NCBI GenBank assembly: GCA_963831155.1
Contig: CAWHOY010000005.1
Span: 1-64,000 of the forward strand
Origin: CAVRXQ01 sp963831155
Lineage (GTDB): Bacteria > Actinomycetota > Acidimicrobiia > Acidimicrobiales > Bog-793
Reading direction: 5' to 3'
DNA length: 64,000 bases
Shown one piece after another: positions 50,635 to 59,067 of this stretch; the stretch's first letter is position 1; every line of letters starts with the position of its first letter. The notes under the pieces were generated by a model, which was not told the DNA's origin, did no database searches, and was given only the letters and a program-made list of their open reading frames with translations. The translations under genes and the position numbers were made by a program.

Positions 50635-53037
50635 ATGGGCCAGTTGAACGGGTTCAAATACGTGAAGTTCTTCGAACAGTTCGGTATCGGCGACGTCGCG
50701 TCGGTCGGGGGCAAGAATGCCTCGCTCGGCGAGATGTACCAGCAGCTGTCGGGCGCCGGGGTTCGCGTCCCGCACGGCTTCGCGATCACGGCCGACGCGT
50801 ACCGCCACATGCTCGACGAGGCGGACGCTTGGCGGCCCTTGCACTTGGCGCTTGACGACCTCAAGCCGTCTGACGTCTCCGACCTCGCCCGCCGCGGCCA
50901 GCGTGCCCGCGACATCGTCTACGGCGCAGGCATTCCAAAGGACCTCGCCGAAGAGATTATCGAGGCATACACGCTGCTCCAAAAGGAGTATGGAGAGGAC
51001 TTGAGTGTCGCTGTCCGTTCGTCGGCGACGGCGGAGGATCTGCCGAACGCGAGCTTCGCCGGACAGCAAGAGACCTACTTGAACATCAAAGGGTCGGAGA
51101 ACCTGCTCGACGCCTGCCGGCGCTGCTTCGCGAGCATGTTCACCGACCGGGCGATCCACTACCGGGTCGATCAGGGCTTTGACCACTTCAAGGTGTCACT
51201 GTCGATCGGCGTGATGAAGATGGTGCGATCGGACCTCGCCGCATCGGGCGTGACCTTCTCGCTCGACACCGAGTCCGGCTTCCGCGACGTCGTCTTCGTG
51301 ACGGGTGCCTACGGACTCGGTGAGAACATCGTCCAGGGCGCGGTCGACCCCGACGAGTTCTACGTCCACAAGCCGACTTTCGAGCAAGGACACCGCGCGG
51401 TTCTGCGGCGGGTGCTCGGTGACAAGGCCGTGAAGATGGTCTTCTCCGAAGGTGGCGCGAAGCAGACGACGCGCAACATCCCGACGCCGCGCTCGGACCG
51501 CGAGCGCTTCTGCATCACCGATGAGGATGTATTGGAGCTCGCGCAGTGCGCGATCGCGATCGAAAAGCACTACGACAAGCCGATGGACATCGAATGGGCA
51601 AAGGACGGGCTCGACAACACCGTTTACATCGTCCAGGCACGCCCCGAAACCGTCGCTTCACAGAAGCGGGCGACGCTGCTCGAGACATACGTGCTGGACG
51701 CCGCAGCCGACGTGATCGCCGAGGGACGCTCGGTCGGCCAGAAGATCGCGTCGGGAACGGCGCGGGTGATCGCTGATGTCGAGCATCTGAACGACTTCCA
51801 ACCCGGCGAGGTGCTCGTGTCGGACACGACGACCCCGGACTGGGAACCGGTGATGAAGACCGCCGCCGCGATCGTCACGAACCGCGGTGGGCGGACGTGC
51901 CACGCGGCGATCATCGCCCGCGAACTCGGCATCCCGGCTGTCGTCGGCTGCGGCGACGCGACGACCAAGCTCGCCGGCGCCGGTGTTGTAACGGTTTCCT
52001 GCGCCGAGGGCGAAACGGGTCGCGTCTACCGCGGTCAGGTCGCATTCCACGTCGAACAGACCGACGTCGAAGAGATGGCCCGGCCGAAGACCAAGATCAT
52101 GGTCAACCTCGGCAACCCAGACCTCGCCTTCACGACGGCGTTCCTGCCGAACGACGGCGTCGGCCTGGCGCGAATGGAGTTCATCGTCTCGGAGTCGATC
52201 CGGGCGCACCCGCTGGCGTTGTTGCACCCCGAAAAGGTCACCAACGCCGACGAGCGGGCGGCGATCGACAAGCTCACCTGGTGCTACCCGGACGGCGCGG
52301 CGTTCTTCGTCGAGCGGCTCTCCGAAGGCATCGGCACGATCGCGGCGGCCTTCTGGCCGAAGCCGGTTGTCGTGCGCATGTCGGACTTCAAGACCAACGA
52401 GTACGCGAGCCTGCTCGGCGGAGCCGCCTTCGAACCCGAAGAGGACAACCCGATGATCGGCTTCCGCGGCGCTTCGCGTTACGCCCACCCGGCCTACGAG
52501 GAGGGCTTCGAGCTCGAGTGCAAGGCGATGAAGCGGGTCCGCGAGGAAATGGGCCTGACGAACGTCGTCTTGATGATCCCGTTCGTCCGTCGCGTCGCCG
52601 AGGCGCAACAGGTCCTCGACAAGATGGCGGAATTCGGGCTGCGTCGCGGCGAGAACGGCCTCGAGGTCTACGCGATGTGCGAGATCCCGAACAACGTTCT
52701 GCTCGTCGACGAGTTCTCGAAGCTCTTCGACGGCTTTTCGATCGGCTCGAACGACCTCACCCAGCTGACCCTCGGCGTCGATCGGGACTCGGCGATGGTG
52801 GCGTTCGACTACGACGAGCGCGACCCGGGTATGAAGGCAATGTTGAAGCTCGCCGTCGAGGGGTGCAAGCGGAACCGCATCCACTCGGGAATCTGCGGCC
52901 AGGCGCCTTCGGATTACCCGGAGATGGCGGAGTACTTGGTCGAGCTCGGCATCGATTCGATGAGCCTCAACCCGGACACCGTCTTGAAGACGACACAGCG
53001 CATCGTCGACTTGGAGGCGAAGCTCGAGAACAAGTAG
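50635..53037 (+). CDS. ppsA: Phosphoenolpyruvate synthase
   Basis: Makes PEP from pyruvate, ATP and water for gluconeogenesis. 800 residues from ATG 50635 with AAGGAGC upstream. N-terminal ATP-binding domain (VASVGGKNASLGEMYQQLSG, DLSVAVRSSATAEDLPNASF), central phospho-histidine GGRTCHAAIIARELGIPAVV, and C-terminal PEP domain (GVGLARMEFIVSESIRAHPL, GFSIGSNDLTQLTLGVDRDS, NRIHSGICGQAPSDYP with the catalytic cysteine). The length and the lack of a PPDK regulatory insert make it PEP synthase. Pyruvate kinase 600 bases upstream runs the opposite reaction. A hairpin follows. Confidence 0.95.
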   Translation: MGQLNGFKYVKFFEQFGIGDVASVGGKNASLGEMYQQLSGAGVRVPHGFAITADAYRHMLDEADAWRPLHLALDDLKPSDVSDLARRGQRARDIVYGAGIPKDLAEEIIEAYTLLQKEYGEDLSVAVRSSATAEDLPNASFAGQQETYLNIKGSENLLDACRRCFASMFTDRAIHYRVDQGFDHFKVSLSIGVMKMVRSDLAASGVTFSLDTESGFRDVVFVTGAYGLGENIVQGAVDPDEFYVHKPTFEQGHRAVLRRVLGDKAVKMVFSEGGAKQTTRNIPTPRSDRERFCITDEDVLELAQCAIAIEKHYDKPMDIEWAKDGLDNTVYIVQARPETVASQKRATLLETYVLDAAADVIAEGRSVGQKIASGTARVIADVEHLNDFQPGEVLVSDTTTPDWEPVMKTAAAIVTNRGGRTCHAAIIARELGIPAVVGCGDATTKLAGAGVVTVSCAEGETGRVYRGQVAFHVEQTDVEEMARPKTKIMVNLGNPDLAFTTAFLPNDGVGLARMEFIVSESIRAHPLALLHPEKVTNADERAAIDKLTWCYPDGAAFFVERLSEGIGTIAAAFWPKPVVVRMSDFKTNEYASLLGGAAFEPEEDNPMIGFRGASRYAHPAYEEGFELECKAMKRVREEMGLTNVVLMIPFVRRVAEAQQVLDKMAEFGLRRGENGLEVYAMCEIPNNVLLVDEFSKLFDGFSIGSNDLTQLTLGVDRDSAMVAFDYDERDPGMKAMLKLAVEGCKRNRIHSGICGQAPSDYPEMAEYLVELGIDSMSLNPDTVLKTTQRIVDLEAKLENK

Positions 53038-53095
53038 TCGGGTCTCGATCGGGCGCGCCTTGTCCGCTGAATGCCTGGTCGAGTTGGAGGGAAAC

Positions 53096-53122
53096 AGCCC
53101 GGGCACCAAAGGTGCCCGGGCT
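53096..53122 (+). terminator. Hairpin after ppsA
   Basis: AGCCCGGGCACC (53096-53107), loop AAA, GGTGCCCGGGCT (53111-53122): a perfect 12-bp stem 58 bases after the pps stop and between convergent genes. No T run follows, so it may act as a bidirectional, Rho-assisted or L-shaped terminator. Confidence 0.75.
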
Positions 53123-53284
53123 GGCGCGTCTGCCGGTCGGGCAGCAAAATCGATCCCCATTCCTGATCGCCGCCGGCACGGCGACCGCCTTCGATACGGT
53201 GCCGGTCCCGCAAAGCCAAGACGCGCTGACACGCCAATGCCCCGTACCCGACACTGCTCCGCCGGTACGGGCGCAAAAGCAAAG

Positions 53285-53634
53285 CTACGCAGGCTCTGAG
53301 TCTCCGTACGCCAACTCGTCGGGCTTGCAGCAGTCGGGTTCGGGCTGAACACGAAGGCATGCGGCCTTGATCGTCGTGCGCCCTTCGAGGATCGCCTTCG
53401 CGACGCGGGGCATAGCGTCCATCACCCGCCCGTTGACGCCGAGGATGATGGATCTGAGAGACCGACCTCGTTGATCCGTCGGGCGTGATCGGCGACGCCG
53501 CGCACCGTCAGTTCGTTGCTCAGCGTGTTGAACCAACAGGCGGTGTCGACGGCGCCGATCGTCGATATGTCCCCCTCTTCCACGGGAAAGTCGGCGCTGA
53601 GTCCGATGAGACGCTCGACATCCCACGCGTCCAT
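53285..53634 (-). pseudogene. Small ParB-like protein, one frameshift
   Basis: ATG 53634 reads MDAWDVERLIGLSADFPVEE then TACWFNTLSNELTVRGVADH. Near 53450 the frame shifts and continues ILGVNGRVMDAMPRVAKAIL and EGRTTIKAACLRVQPEPDCC to the stop at 53285. The second part resembles the substrate/nucleotide loop of ParB/sulfiredoxin-like domains (ILGVDGRVMDGMHR-type), with the expected histidine changed to proline. Family placement is from memory and tentative. It lies downstream of the B12 importer genes. The frameshift and altered loop suggest it is dead. Confidence 0.45.
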
Positions 53635-53675
53635 TCCATCCGCGCCGGGCCAGAAGCTGTATTACTTGCGCGTTG

Positions 53676-54479
53676 TCACGCCGTGTCCTGTGCGCGACTG
53701 CGGCGCGCTGGCCTTCGCCGAGGCAAGACGGCGACGCCTCCGGAGCCGTCTTCGATGACGCGCAGTTCGGCGCCGTAGTGGCGGGCGAGGACTCGCTCGG
53801 TGAGCACTTCGCGGATCGGTCCCGCCGCAACTAGTCGCCCCTTCGCCAAAAGGGCGAGGCGGTCGGCGAAATGCCCGGCGAGCGTCAGGTCGTGCATCGA
53901 GGAGATCACGGTGAGGTCACGCTCGGAACGGAGCACGTCGACGAGCTCGAGCACCTTTTGGCCGTGGCCGATGTCGAGCGCGGCCGTCGGTTCATCCAAG
54001 AGCAGCAACGGCGCTTGTTGTGCGAGGGCGCGAGCCAGCACGGCCCTCTGCACCTCGCCGCCCGACAGCGAGGCGAGCGGGCGGTGTGCGAAGTCGGCGA
54101 GCTCCAGACGCTCGATCACCTCTTGGGCGACGACGCGGTCGTGGTGGCTCTCGGAACCGAAAAACGAGATGTGCGGGGTCCGACCGAGCAGCACGTACTC
54201 CGAGACCGTCATCTGCGAGGGGAGCACTGGTCGCTGCGGCACGTAGGCGACGACGCGCGCCACGCGTCGGCGATGGACGATCGAGACAGGCGCACCGCCG
54301 AAGGTGATCTGTCCCTTGTGATCGACGAGACCGGCGATCGATCGCAGAAGGGTCGTCTTGCCGCTGCCGTTCGGACCGATGAGACCGAGCCACCCGCCGT
54401 CGTGGACGTCGAGCGAGACTCCGGAAATCGCCGGTGCGCCGTCGTATTCGACGGCCAGATCCGAGATCGCGATCTTCAT
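53676..54479 (-). CDS. btuD: Cobalamin ABC importer ATP-binding protein (BtuD/FecE-like)
   Basis: 267 residues. Walker A GLIGPNGSGKTTLLRSIAGL, Q-loop VAYVPQRPVLPSQMTVSEYV, signature PLASLSGGEVQRAVLARALA, Walker B LLLLDEPTAALDIGHGQKVL and switch MHDLTLAGHFADRLALLAKG, of the FecCD-associated ATPase type. It overlaps the permease stop (ATGA). The riboswitch upstream of the first gene of this operon points to vitamin B12 as substrate. The arginine-rich C-terminal tail is unusual. Confidence 0.9.
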   Translation of the reverse strand: MKIAISDLAVEYDGAPAISGVSLDVHDGGWLGLIGPNGSGKTTLLRSIAGLVDHKGQITFGGAPVSIVHRRRVARVVAYVPQRPVLPSQMTVSEYVLLGRTPHISFFGSESHHDRVVAQEVIERLELADFAHRPLASLSGGEVQRAVLARALAQQAPLLLLDEPTAALDIGHGQKVLELVDVLRSERDLTVISSMHDLTLAGHFADRLALLAKGRLVAAGPIREVLTERVLARHYGAELRVIEDGSGGVAVLPRRRPARRSRAQDTA

Positions 54480-55570
54480 GTCGCCCGCCTCGACTGGCGC
54501 AGCACGAGCAGGAAGAACGGCGCGCCGCAGAACGCCGTGACGACGCCGAGGGGCACCTCGGCGGGGGAGAGCGCGGTGCGCGCGACGAGGTCGGCGAGGA
54601 TCAAGAACGCCGCGCCGACGAGGATCGAAAGCGGCAGGATCCTCCGGTAACTCGGGCCGACGACGAGCCGGATCGTGTGCGGCACGATGATGCCGACGAA
54701 GCCGACGAGCCCGCTCACCGCGACCACCGCCGCGGTGGCGAGCGTCGCTGCGACGACGACGAGTAGCCGGACGCGCGTCGCGCGCACACCGAGGCTGTCG
54801 GCTTCCTCGTCACCGACGGCCATCACGTCGAGCAGCCGGCGCGAGGCCAAGAGCACGCCGGCGCAGACGACGACGTAGGGCAGGACCAACAAAACCTCCT
54901 GCCAGTCGGCGCCGGAGAGCCCGCCCAAGATCCAGGAGTAGACCTCGAGGAGGGTCTTCGTATTGCGCTGCTGCTCGTAGGTCTGGATCGCCGTCAAGAA
55001 CGACCCGACGGCGACGCCAGCGAGAATCAGGCTCGTCGTCGTCCGCAACCGCTGACCGGACCGCCCGAGCGCGTAGGTGAGGGCGACCGAAACGAGCGCG
55101 CCGGCGAAGGCGCAGAGCGGGATCGGGTTCACCGCCCACGAGCTCGGGTCGTGAACGACGGCGACGGCGAGCGTCGCACCGAGGCCGGCGCCCGCCGCCA
55201 CGCCGAGCAGGTACGGATCGGCGAGCGGGTTCTGGAAGACCCCCTGGTAAGAAGCACCCGCGATTGCGAGCGTCGCACCGACGATGGCGGCGAGGACGAC
55301 GCGCGGGGCGCGCAGCTGCCAGACGATGGCGGTGTCGAGCGACGGGATGTGGGGGTGCACGCCGATAAGGAGCTTCGAGGCGAGGGCGTCGAACACCGTT
55401 GCCGGCGAGAGGTCGGCCGGACCGATCAGCACGGCCAGGACCGCTGCGCCGAGGACGAGCAGGACGGCGCCGACATAGAAGGCGAGTTCACGCCGCAGGG
55501 CCGGACGGGCGCGCCGGCGCGCCCGTCCGGCGTCGCCGGTCAGGCTGCGAGCCGGCGCTCGTAGACCCAC
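54476..55570 (-). CDS. btuC: Cobalamin ABC importer permease (BtuC/FecCD-like)
   Basis: 364 residues from GTG 55570, which lies 31 bases inside the end of the binding-protein gene and follows AGAAGGAC. About ten hydrophobic segments (LAFYVGAVLLVLGAAVLAVL, VVLAAIVGATLAIAGASYQG, VAVSGLVGFVGIIVPHTIRL) with the FecCD motifs NPLADPYLLGVAAGAGLGAT and the coupling loop GPSYRRILPLSILVGAAFLI. The substrate is inferred from the riboswitch. Confidence 0.9.
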   Translation of the reverse strand: MGLRAPARSLTGDAGRARRRARPALRRELAFYVGAVLLVLGAAVLAVLIGPADLSPATVFDALASKLLIGVHPHIPSLDTAIVWQLRAPRVVLAAIVGATLAIAGASYQGVFQNPLADPYLLGVAAGAGLGATLAVAVVHDPSSWAVNPIPLCAFAGALVSVALTYALGRSGQRLRTTTSLILAGVAVGSFLTAIQTYEQQRNTKTLLEVYSWILGGLSGADWQEVLLVLPYVVVCAGVLLASRRLLDVMAVGDEEADSLGVRATRVRLLVVVAATLATAAVVAVSGLVGFVGIIVPHTIRLVVGPSYRRILPLSILVGAAFLILADLVARTALSPAEVPLGVVTAFCGAPFFLLVLRQSRRAT

Positions 55571-56487
55571 AAGTCCTTCTCAATGTCCTGGGCGAGGATC
55601 ACGACTCGCGGTCCCCAGCGCGAAGCGATGTCGTCGTTCAATCCGAAGACGTCTCGGGTTTTCACCGCGATCGTCACGCGGAACCCCGGGCGCATCGCGA
55701 CCGTCTGCAACGACTGATGGCAACAGATCGTGTCCGCCAAGAAGATGACGTCGGGGTTCGATTTGACGATGTACTCGGTCGAAAGTTGCGGATAGCCACC
55801 CGACGCGGCCGCGCCCTTCGCTGCGTCGGCGATGTCGTGCAGGCCGAACATCGAAAGCAGGCGCCCAACGAACGTCGACGACGTCACCGAGTAGCCGCCC
55901 TCGTCGAGTTCGTAGTAGTAGCTCGGCGGGCGCGAAAAGTGCGGTGCTTCGCGTACGGCGGCGCTGATCGCTTTCCGCATCCGGGCGACGAGCGCATCGG
56001 CCGCATCGACGTGGCCGGTTGCCTGGCCGAGTTGTTCGATCTGTCCGTAGGCGCCGGCCACGTTGGCGGGCGCGTCCTGTAGCAGCACCTTGATCCCGAG
56101 CCGCGCCAACGCCTGGGAGAAATTGCTCGGGTTGTACGAGATGACAACGAGATCCGGCCGGTACTTGGCGATTGCCTCGACGTTCGGCTCGAGGCCTGAG
56201 AGCGAAGTCCGCGGCGCGCCCTTTGGATAATCAGAATCCTCGTCGACGGCGACCACTTGGTGGCCGGCACCGATCGCGAACAGCATTTCGGTCGCCGTTG
56301 GTGAGAGTGAGATGATCCGAGACGGATACGAATGGTCACTCGGTGTCGCCGAGGCGACCGATGCCGTCGAGAACGCGGCGACGGCGACAAGAGCGATCAG
56401 CGCCGCGAAGGCGCGCGACAGAGCGCCGAATCGAACCCGCGCGCCGTTTGAGCGCGCGATTTGAGTGAAAGTGATGCGTCGGGACAT
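55540..56487 (-). CDS. btuF: Cobalamin-binding lipoprotein-like/periplasmic protein (BtuF-like)
   Basis: 315 residues from ATG 56487 (AGAAGGGG upstream). A long N-terminal region with a hydrophobic core (ALSRAFAALIALVAVAAFST) serves as signal or anchor. No lipobox cysteine is visible. The type-III binding-protein fold follows (RIISLSPTATEMLFAIGAGH, VVAVDEDSDYPKGAPRTSLS, DLVVISYNPSNFSQALARLG, YYYELDEGGYSVTSSTFVGR). First gene of the btuFCD operon, 120 bases downstream of the cobalamin riboswitch. Confidence 0.88.
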   Translation of the reverse strand: MSRRITFTQIARSNGARVRFGALSRAFAALIALVAVAAFSTASVASATPSDHSYPSRIISLSPTATEMLFAIGAGHQVVAVDEDSDYPKGAPRTSLSGLEPNVEAIAKYRPDLVVISYNPSNFSQALARLGIKVLLQDAPANVAGAYGQIEQLGQATGHVDAADALVARMRKAISAAVREAPHFSRPPSYYYELDEGGYSVTSSTFVGRLLSMFGLHDIADAAKGAAASGGYPQLSTEYIVKSNPDVIFLADTICCHQSLQTVAMRPGFRVTIAVKTRDVFGLNDDIASRWGPRVVILAQDIEKDLWVYERRLAA

Positions 56488-56611
56488 GTCCCACCCCTTC
56501 TGGCCGAACGCGCGGCCGATCGGTCGGCTCACGCCACGGTTCTTGGTGGGATCTCGCTGGCAACCCAGCAACGCTCACCGTGCTCCAACCTTGACGCGAG
56601 GCTCGACATCT

Positions 56612-56757
56612 CCTGTCCCGAGGCAGGTCTCCTGACTTCCGGATCAACGCTTTCCCGTGCCTTCCCAGGACAAGGTCCCAGTGGCTAGGTTCGGGATCGC
56701 TCCCCGGTCACAGTGGCGCGACCGTGCCGGAATCCCACCGGCTTCCCTTTTCAGCCC
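56612..56757 (-). ncRNA. Cobalamin (B12) riboswitch
   Basis: The minus strand shows the conserved core in order: AAGGGAAGCCGGTGGGATTC, CGGCACGGTCGCGCCACTGT, then CACTGGGACCTTG, and the B12 box GAAGTCAGGAGACCTGCC near 56620-56640. Pairing of the flanking GC-rich arms (about 56757 and 56612) closes the aptamer. It precedes btuF, so B12 binding should shut off the importer. Confidence 0.95.
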
Positions 56758-56854
56758 CGGCGACCGCCGCCGGGGTCCACCTCGGTTTTTCTTGCTGCGG
56801 CGAGGACATTGTGGCCCGAGATCGCGACTCCCGCAACGAAGACGCTGGCATCGT

Positions 56855-57736
56855 CTAGGAAGCCGATGTGCCGAGCCCTCGTTGTTCGCGACGAGCGCGC
56901 ACGGCGGCCCGTGATCCGCGCCAGTTCAACCCGACATAGGCGCCGACAGCGGCTGCGACGTAGACGAGATAACACACCAATTGCAGCGCCGTTGGCCGGT
57001 CGGCGTAACCGAACAACGAGTGGAAGACATCGCCGATAGCCGAGCCTTCCGACATGAATCCGGTGGTGTTCCAAAGTTGACCGTTCAAGGTGTGGATCAC
57101 GCCCAGACCACCGGAAGCGGCCGGCTGTTGGAGGTTCTCGACGATGTCAGCGACGAGTCCGGCGGCAAAGACGATGAGCAGCGTTCCGACGATCGTGAAA
57201 AACACCGACAGATTGAGTCGTTTTCCTGCCCGGAAGATCGCATACGCGACCCCGAGGGCGGCGATCAATCCGAACAGTCCACCGATCAAAGTCTGCGCGG
57301 CGCCGGCAGCGAAGACGATCGCCAGTGTGAACACGGCGGTCTCGAGCCCCTCGCGTCCGACCGCTTGAAATGCGAGCAGTGCGAGGCCGTACTTCTCTTT
57401 CTTGCCGATCGACGCCTCGGCTTTTGCGGCGAGCTCTTTCGAGATCGTCTTCGCGTGGGCGCGCATCCAAAACGTCATGTAGGTGAGGATGACGACCGCG
57501 ACGGCGAAGGTCGAGGTCTCAAAGATCGTCTGGACGCGCGAACCGGCATAGGTGCGGATCGTGAGGTATGCGGCGACGCCGCCGGCGGCGGCGAGGAAGG
57601 CGGCGATGCCGGCGCCGAGGAATACCGCCTTGAATTCACGGCGATGGCCGGCGCGGTCGAGGTACGAGACGAGGACGGCGACGATGATGCTCGCCTCGGT
57701 GCCTTCGCGGAGGAAAATGACGAAGCCGGCGAGCAT
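56855..57736 (-). CDS. FTR1-family iron permease
   Basis: 293 residues, seven hydrophobic segments. Both iron-binding helices are seen: MLAGFVIFLREGTEASIIVA (REGTE, residues 10-14) and FQAVGREGLETAVFTLAIVF (REGLE). These two REGxE motifs are needed for ferric or ferrous iron transport in EfeU/FTR1. No EfeO or EfeB partner is adjacent. It starts 140 bases from the divergent peroxiredoxin gene, and the imperfect inverted repeat between them (57759-57801) is a likely iron-dependent regulator site. Confidence 0.92.
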   Translation of the reverse strand: MLAGFVIFLREGTEASIIVAVLVSYLDRAGHRREFKAVFLGAGIAAFLAAAGGVAAYLTIRTYAGSRVQTIFETSTFAVAVVILTYMTFWMRAHAKTISKELAAKAEASIGKKEKYGLALLAFQAVGREGLETAVFTLAIVFAAGAAQTLIGGLFGLIAALGVAYAIFRAGKRLNLSVFFTIVGTLLIVFAAGLVADIVENLQQPAASGGLGVIHTLNGQLWNTTGFMSEGSAIGDVFHSLFGYADRPTALQLVCYLVYVAAAVGAYVGLNWRGSRAAVRARREQRGLGTSAS

Positions 57737-57758
57737 GGACTCCTCTTTCTCCCCGGGA

Positions 57759-57801
57759 ATATCAGGTTAGCTTGATAAAAACTTTCTAGCCAACTTGATA
57801 T
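57759..57801. promoter_or_regulatory. Imperfect inverted repeat between iron permease and peroxiredoxin genes
   Basis: Left arm ATATCAGGTTAGCT (57759-57772), right arm AGCCAACTTGATAT (57788-57801). The arms match at 12 of 14 positions as an inverted repeat. Each arm contains an AGGTTAG/AAGTTGG core like half of a DtxR/IdeR box. It sits 23 bases upstream of the FTR1 start and 75 upstream of the peroxiredoxin start. Confidence 0.6.
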
Positions 57802-57875
57802 CTGTCGAATCTCGGGCACGGCGGTCCCTTATCTTGGAGGGCGAATCCGCCCCGCCCAAACTGAGGAGGCCTGCG

Positions 57876-58358
57876 ATGACCATTGCCGTTGGCGACAAGA
57901 TCCCCGACGTCGAGCTGCGACGGATGGGCAAGCGTGAGCCCGAGTCGCTGCGCAGCCTGGACGTGCTCGGCCATGGCAAGGTCGTCCTCTTCGGAGTTCC
58001 GGGCGCTTTCACCCCGACGTGTTCGGACTTCCACCTCCCTGGCTTCATCGTGCGCGCCGAGGACCTGAAGGCAAAAGGGGTCGACCTCATCGCTTGTGTC
58101 TCGGTGAACGACGCCTACGTGATGGGCGCCTGGGGCGTCGCGCAGGGCGTCGGAAACGCGGTGATGATGCTCGCCGACGGAAACGGCGAGTTCACCCGTG
58201 CCCTCGGCCTCGAGCGCGACGCTTCGGCCACCGGCCTCGGGATGCGCTCGAGGCGCTACGTGATGGTCCTCGAGGACGGGGTCGTCACGTACCTCGGGGT
58301 CGAGACCGCGCCCGGTGTCTCGGTGAGTGGCGCCGACGCCGTCCTGGCCGCGCTCTGA
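57876..58358 (+). CDS. Peroxiredoxin, Prx5 family
   Basis: 160 residues from ATG 57876 with GAGGAGG upstream, normal length. The peroxidatic cysteine lies in FGVPGAFTPTCSDFHLPGFI (Prx5 pattern PGAFTPTCS). VDLIACVSVNDAYVMGAWG and GLGMRSRRYVMVLEDGVVTY complete the fold. Reduces hydroperoxides. Being divergent from an iron permease across a shared operator-like repeat suggests linked iron/peroxide control. Confidence 0.93.
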   Translation: MTIAVGDKIPDVELRRMGKREPESLRSLDVLGHGKVVLFGVPGAFTPTCSDFHLPGFIVRAEDLKAKGVDLIACVSVNDAYVMGAWGVAQGVGNAVMMLADGNGEFTRALGLERDASATGLGMRSRRYVMVLEDGVVTYLGVETAPGVSVSGADAVLAAL

Positions 58359-58383
58359 TCCTGCCAGCGCCTCCGGGCGGGGG

Positions 58384-58412
58384 TTGACAAGCTTGTGAGT
58401 ACTCACTAACTT
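58384..58412 (+). promoter_or_regulatory. tetR promoter with operator in the spacer
   Basis: TTGACA (58384-58389) and TAACTT (58407-58412) are spaced 17 bases. The spacer ends with a perfect 12-bp palindrome GTGAGTACTCAC (58395-58406). The expected start of transcription is at or next to GTG 58420, so the mRNA would be leaderless. A near copy of the operator (14 of 16 positions) lies before the MFS gene. Confidence 0.8.
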
Positions 58413-58419
58413 AGTTTTC

Positions 58420-59067
58420 GTGCGTACTCCGAAGGGAGCGGCGACCCACAGCGGCCTGCGGATGACGGCCGACGAGCGCAAGGGCGCCGTCCTCGCCGCC
58501 GCCCTGAAGGCGTTCGCCCATGACGGCTACGGCGGCACGTCGACAGAAGTGGTCGCCGAGTCGGCGGGGATATCCCAGCCCTATCTGTTCCGGCTCTTCG
58601 GAACGAAAAAGCAGCTCTTCTTGGAGACGGTCGCGCTCGGATGTCGGGCGATCATTCGCACCTTCGACAAGGCGAGCGCGGGGCTGGAAGGAGAGGCGGC
58701 GTTGCAGGCGATGGGGATCGCGTACGCACCGTTGATCACCGATCGCGATCTGCTGCTCATCCAGCTGCAGGGCTACGCCGCTTCCGGTGACCCAGAGATC
58801 CGCGCATCGGTGTCGCAGAACTTCCGCGAGATCGTTCAATTCGTCGCCGAGCGCACCGGGCTCGGCCCGCAGCCGCTGCGCGAGTTCTTCGCGATGGGGA
58901 TGCTCTGCAACGTCATGTCCGCCCTTGATCTCGGTTCGCTCGACGAGCTGTGGGGTGACTGGCGCCACGAACCCGAGCAAGCCGCTTTCGTCGAGTCCTT
59001 AGAGCGCGCGCCGATAGGCACGGTCAGCCGTTCCAGCGATCCGCCCACTTCACGAGCTTCACGGTGA
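58420..59067 (+). CDS. TetR-family repressor with IS-encoded C-terminal tail
   Basis: 215 residues from GTG 58420. Helix-turn-helix ALKAFAHDGYGGTSTEVVAE followed by AGISQPYLFRLFGTKKQLFL is typical. The first 194 codons are the original gene. An IS5-family element is inserted right after codon 194 (TTA, duplicated), and the last 21 residues (ERAPIGTVSRSSDPPTSRAS and R) come from the IS end. The original end, visible after the IS at 59979-59999, was LSAARD-stop, so the uninterrupted protein had 199 residues. The DNA-binding and ligand domains are complete, so it may still repress the MFS gene. Confidence 0.9.
   Translation: MRTPKGAATHSGLRMTADERKGAVLAAALKAFAHDGYGGTSTEVVAESAGISQPYLFRLFGTKKQLFLETVALGCRAIIRTFDKASAGLEGEAALQAMGIAYAPLITDRDLLLIQLQGYAASGDPEIRASVSQNFREIVQFVAERTGLGPQPLREFFAMGMLCNVMSALDLGSLDELWGDWRHEPEQAAFVESLERAPIGTVSRSSDPPTSRASR

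Noticed and set aside
53096..53122. Operator or riboswitch after ppsA
   Set aside because: A simple perfect stem with a 3-base loop between convergent genes fits a transcription end better.
51658..53352. Minus-strand open frame of 564 codons
   Set aside because: Antisense to ppsA, which has all its catalytic motifs on the plus strand.
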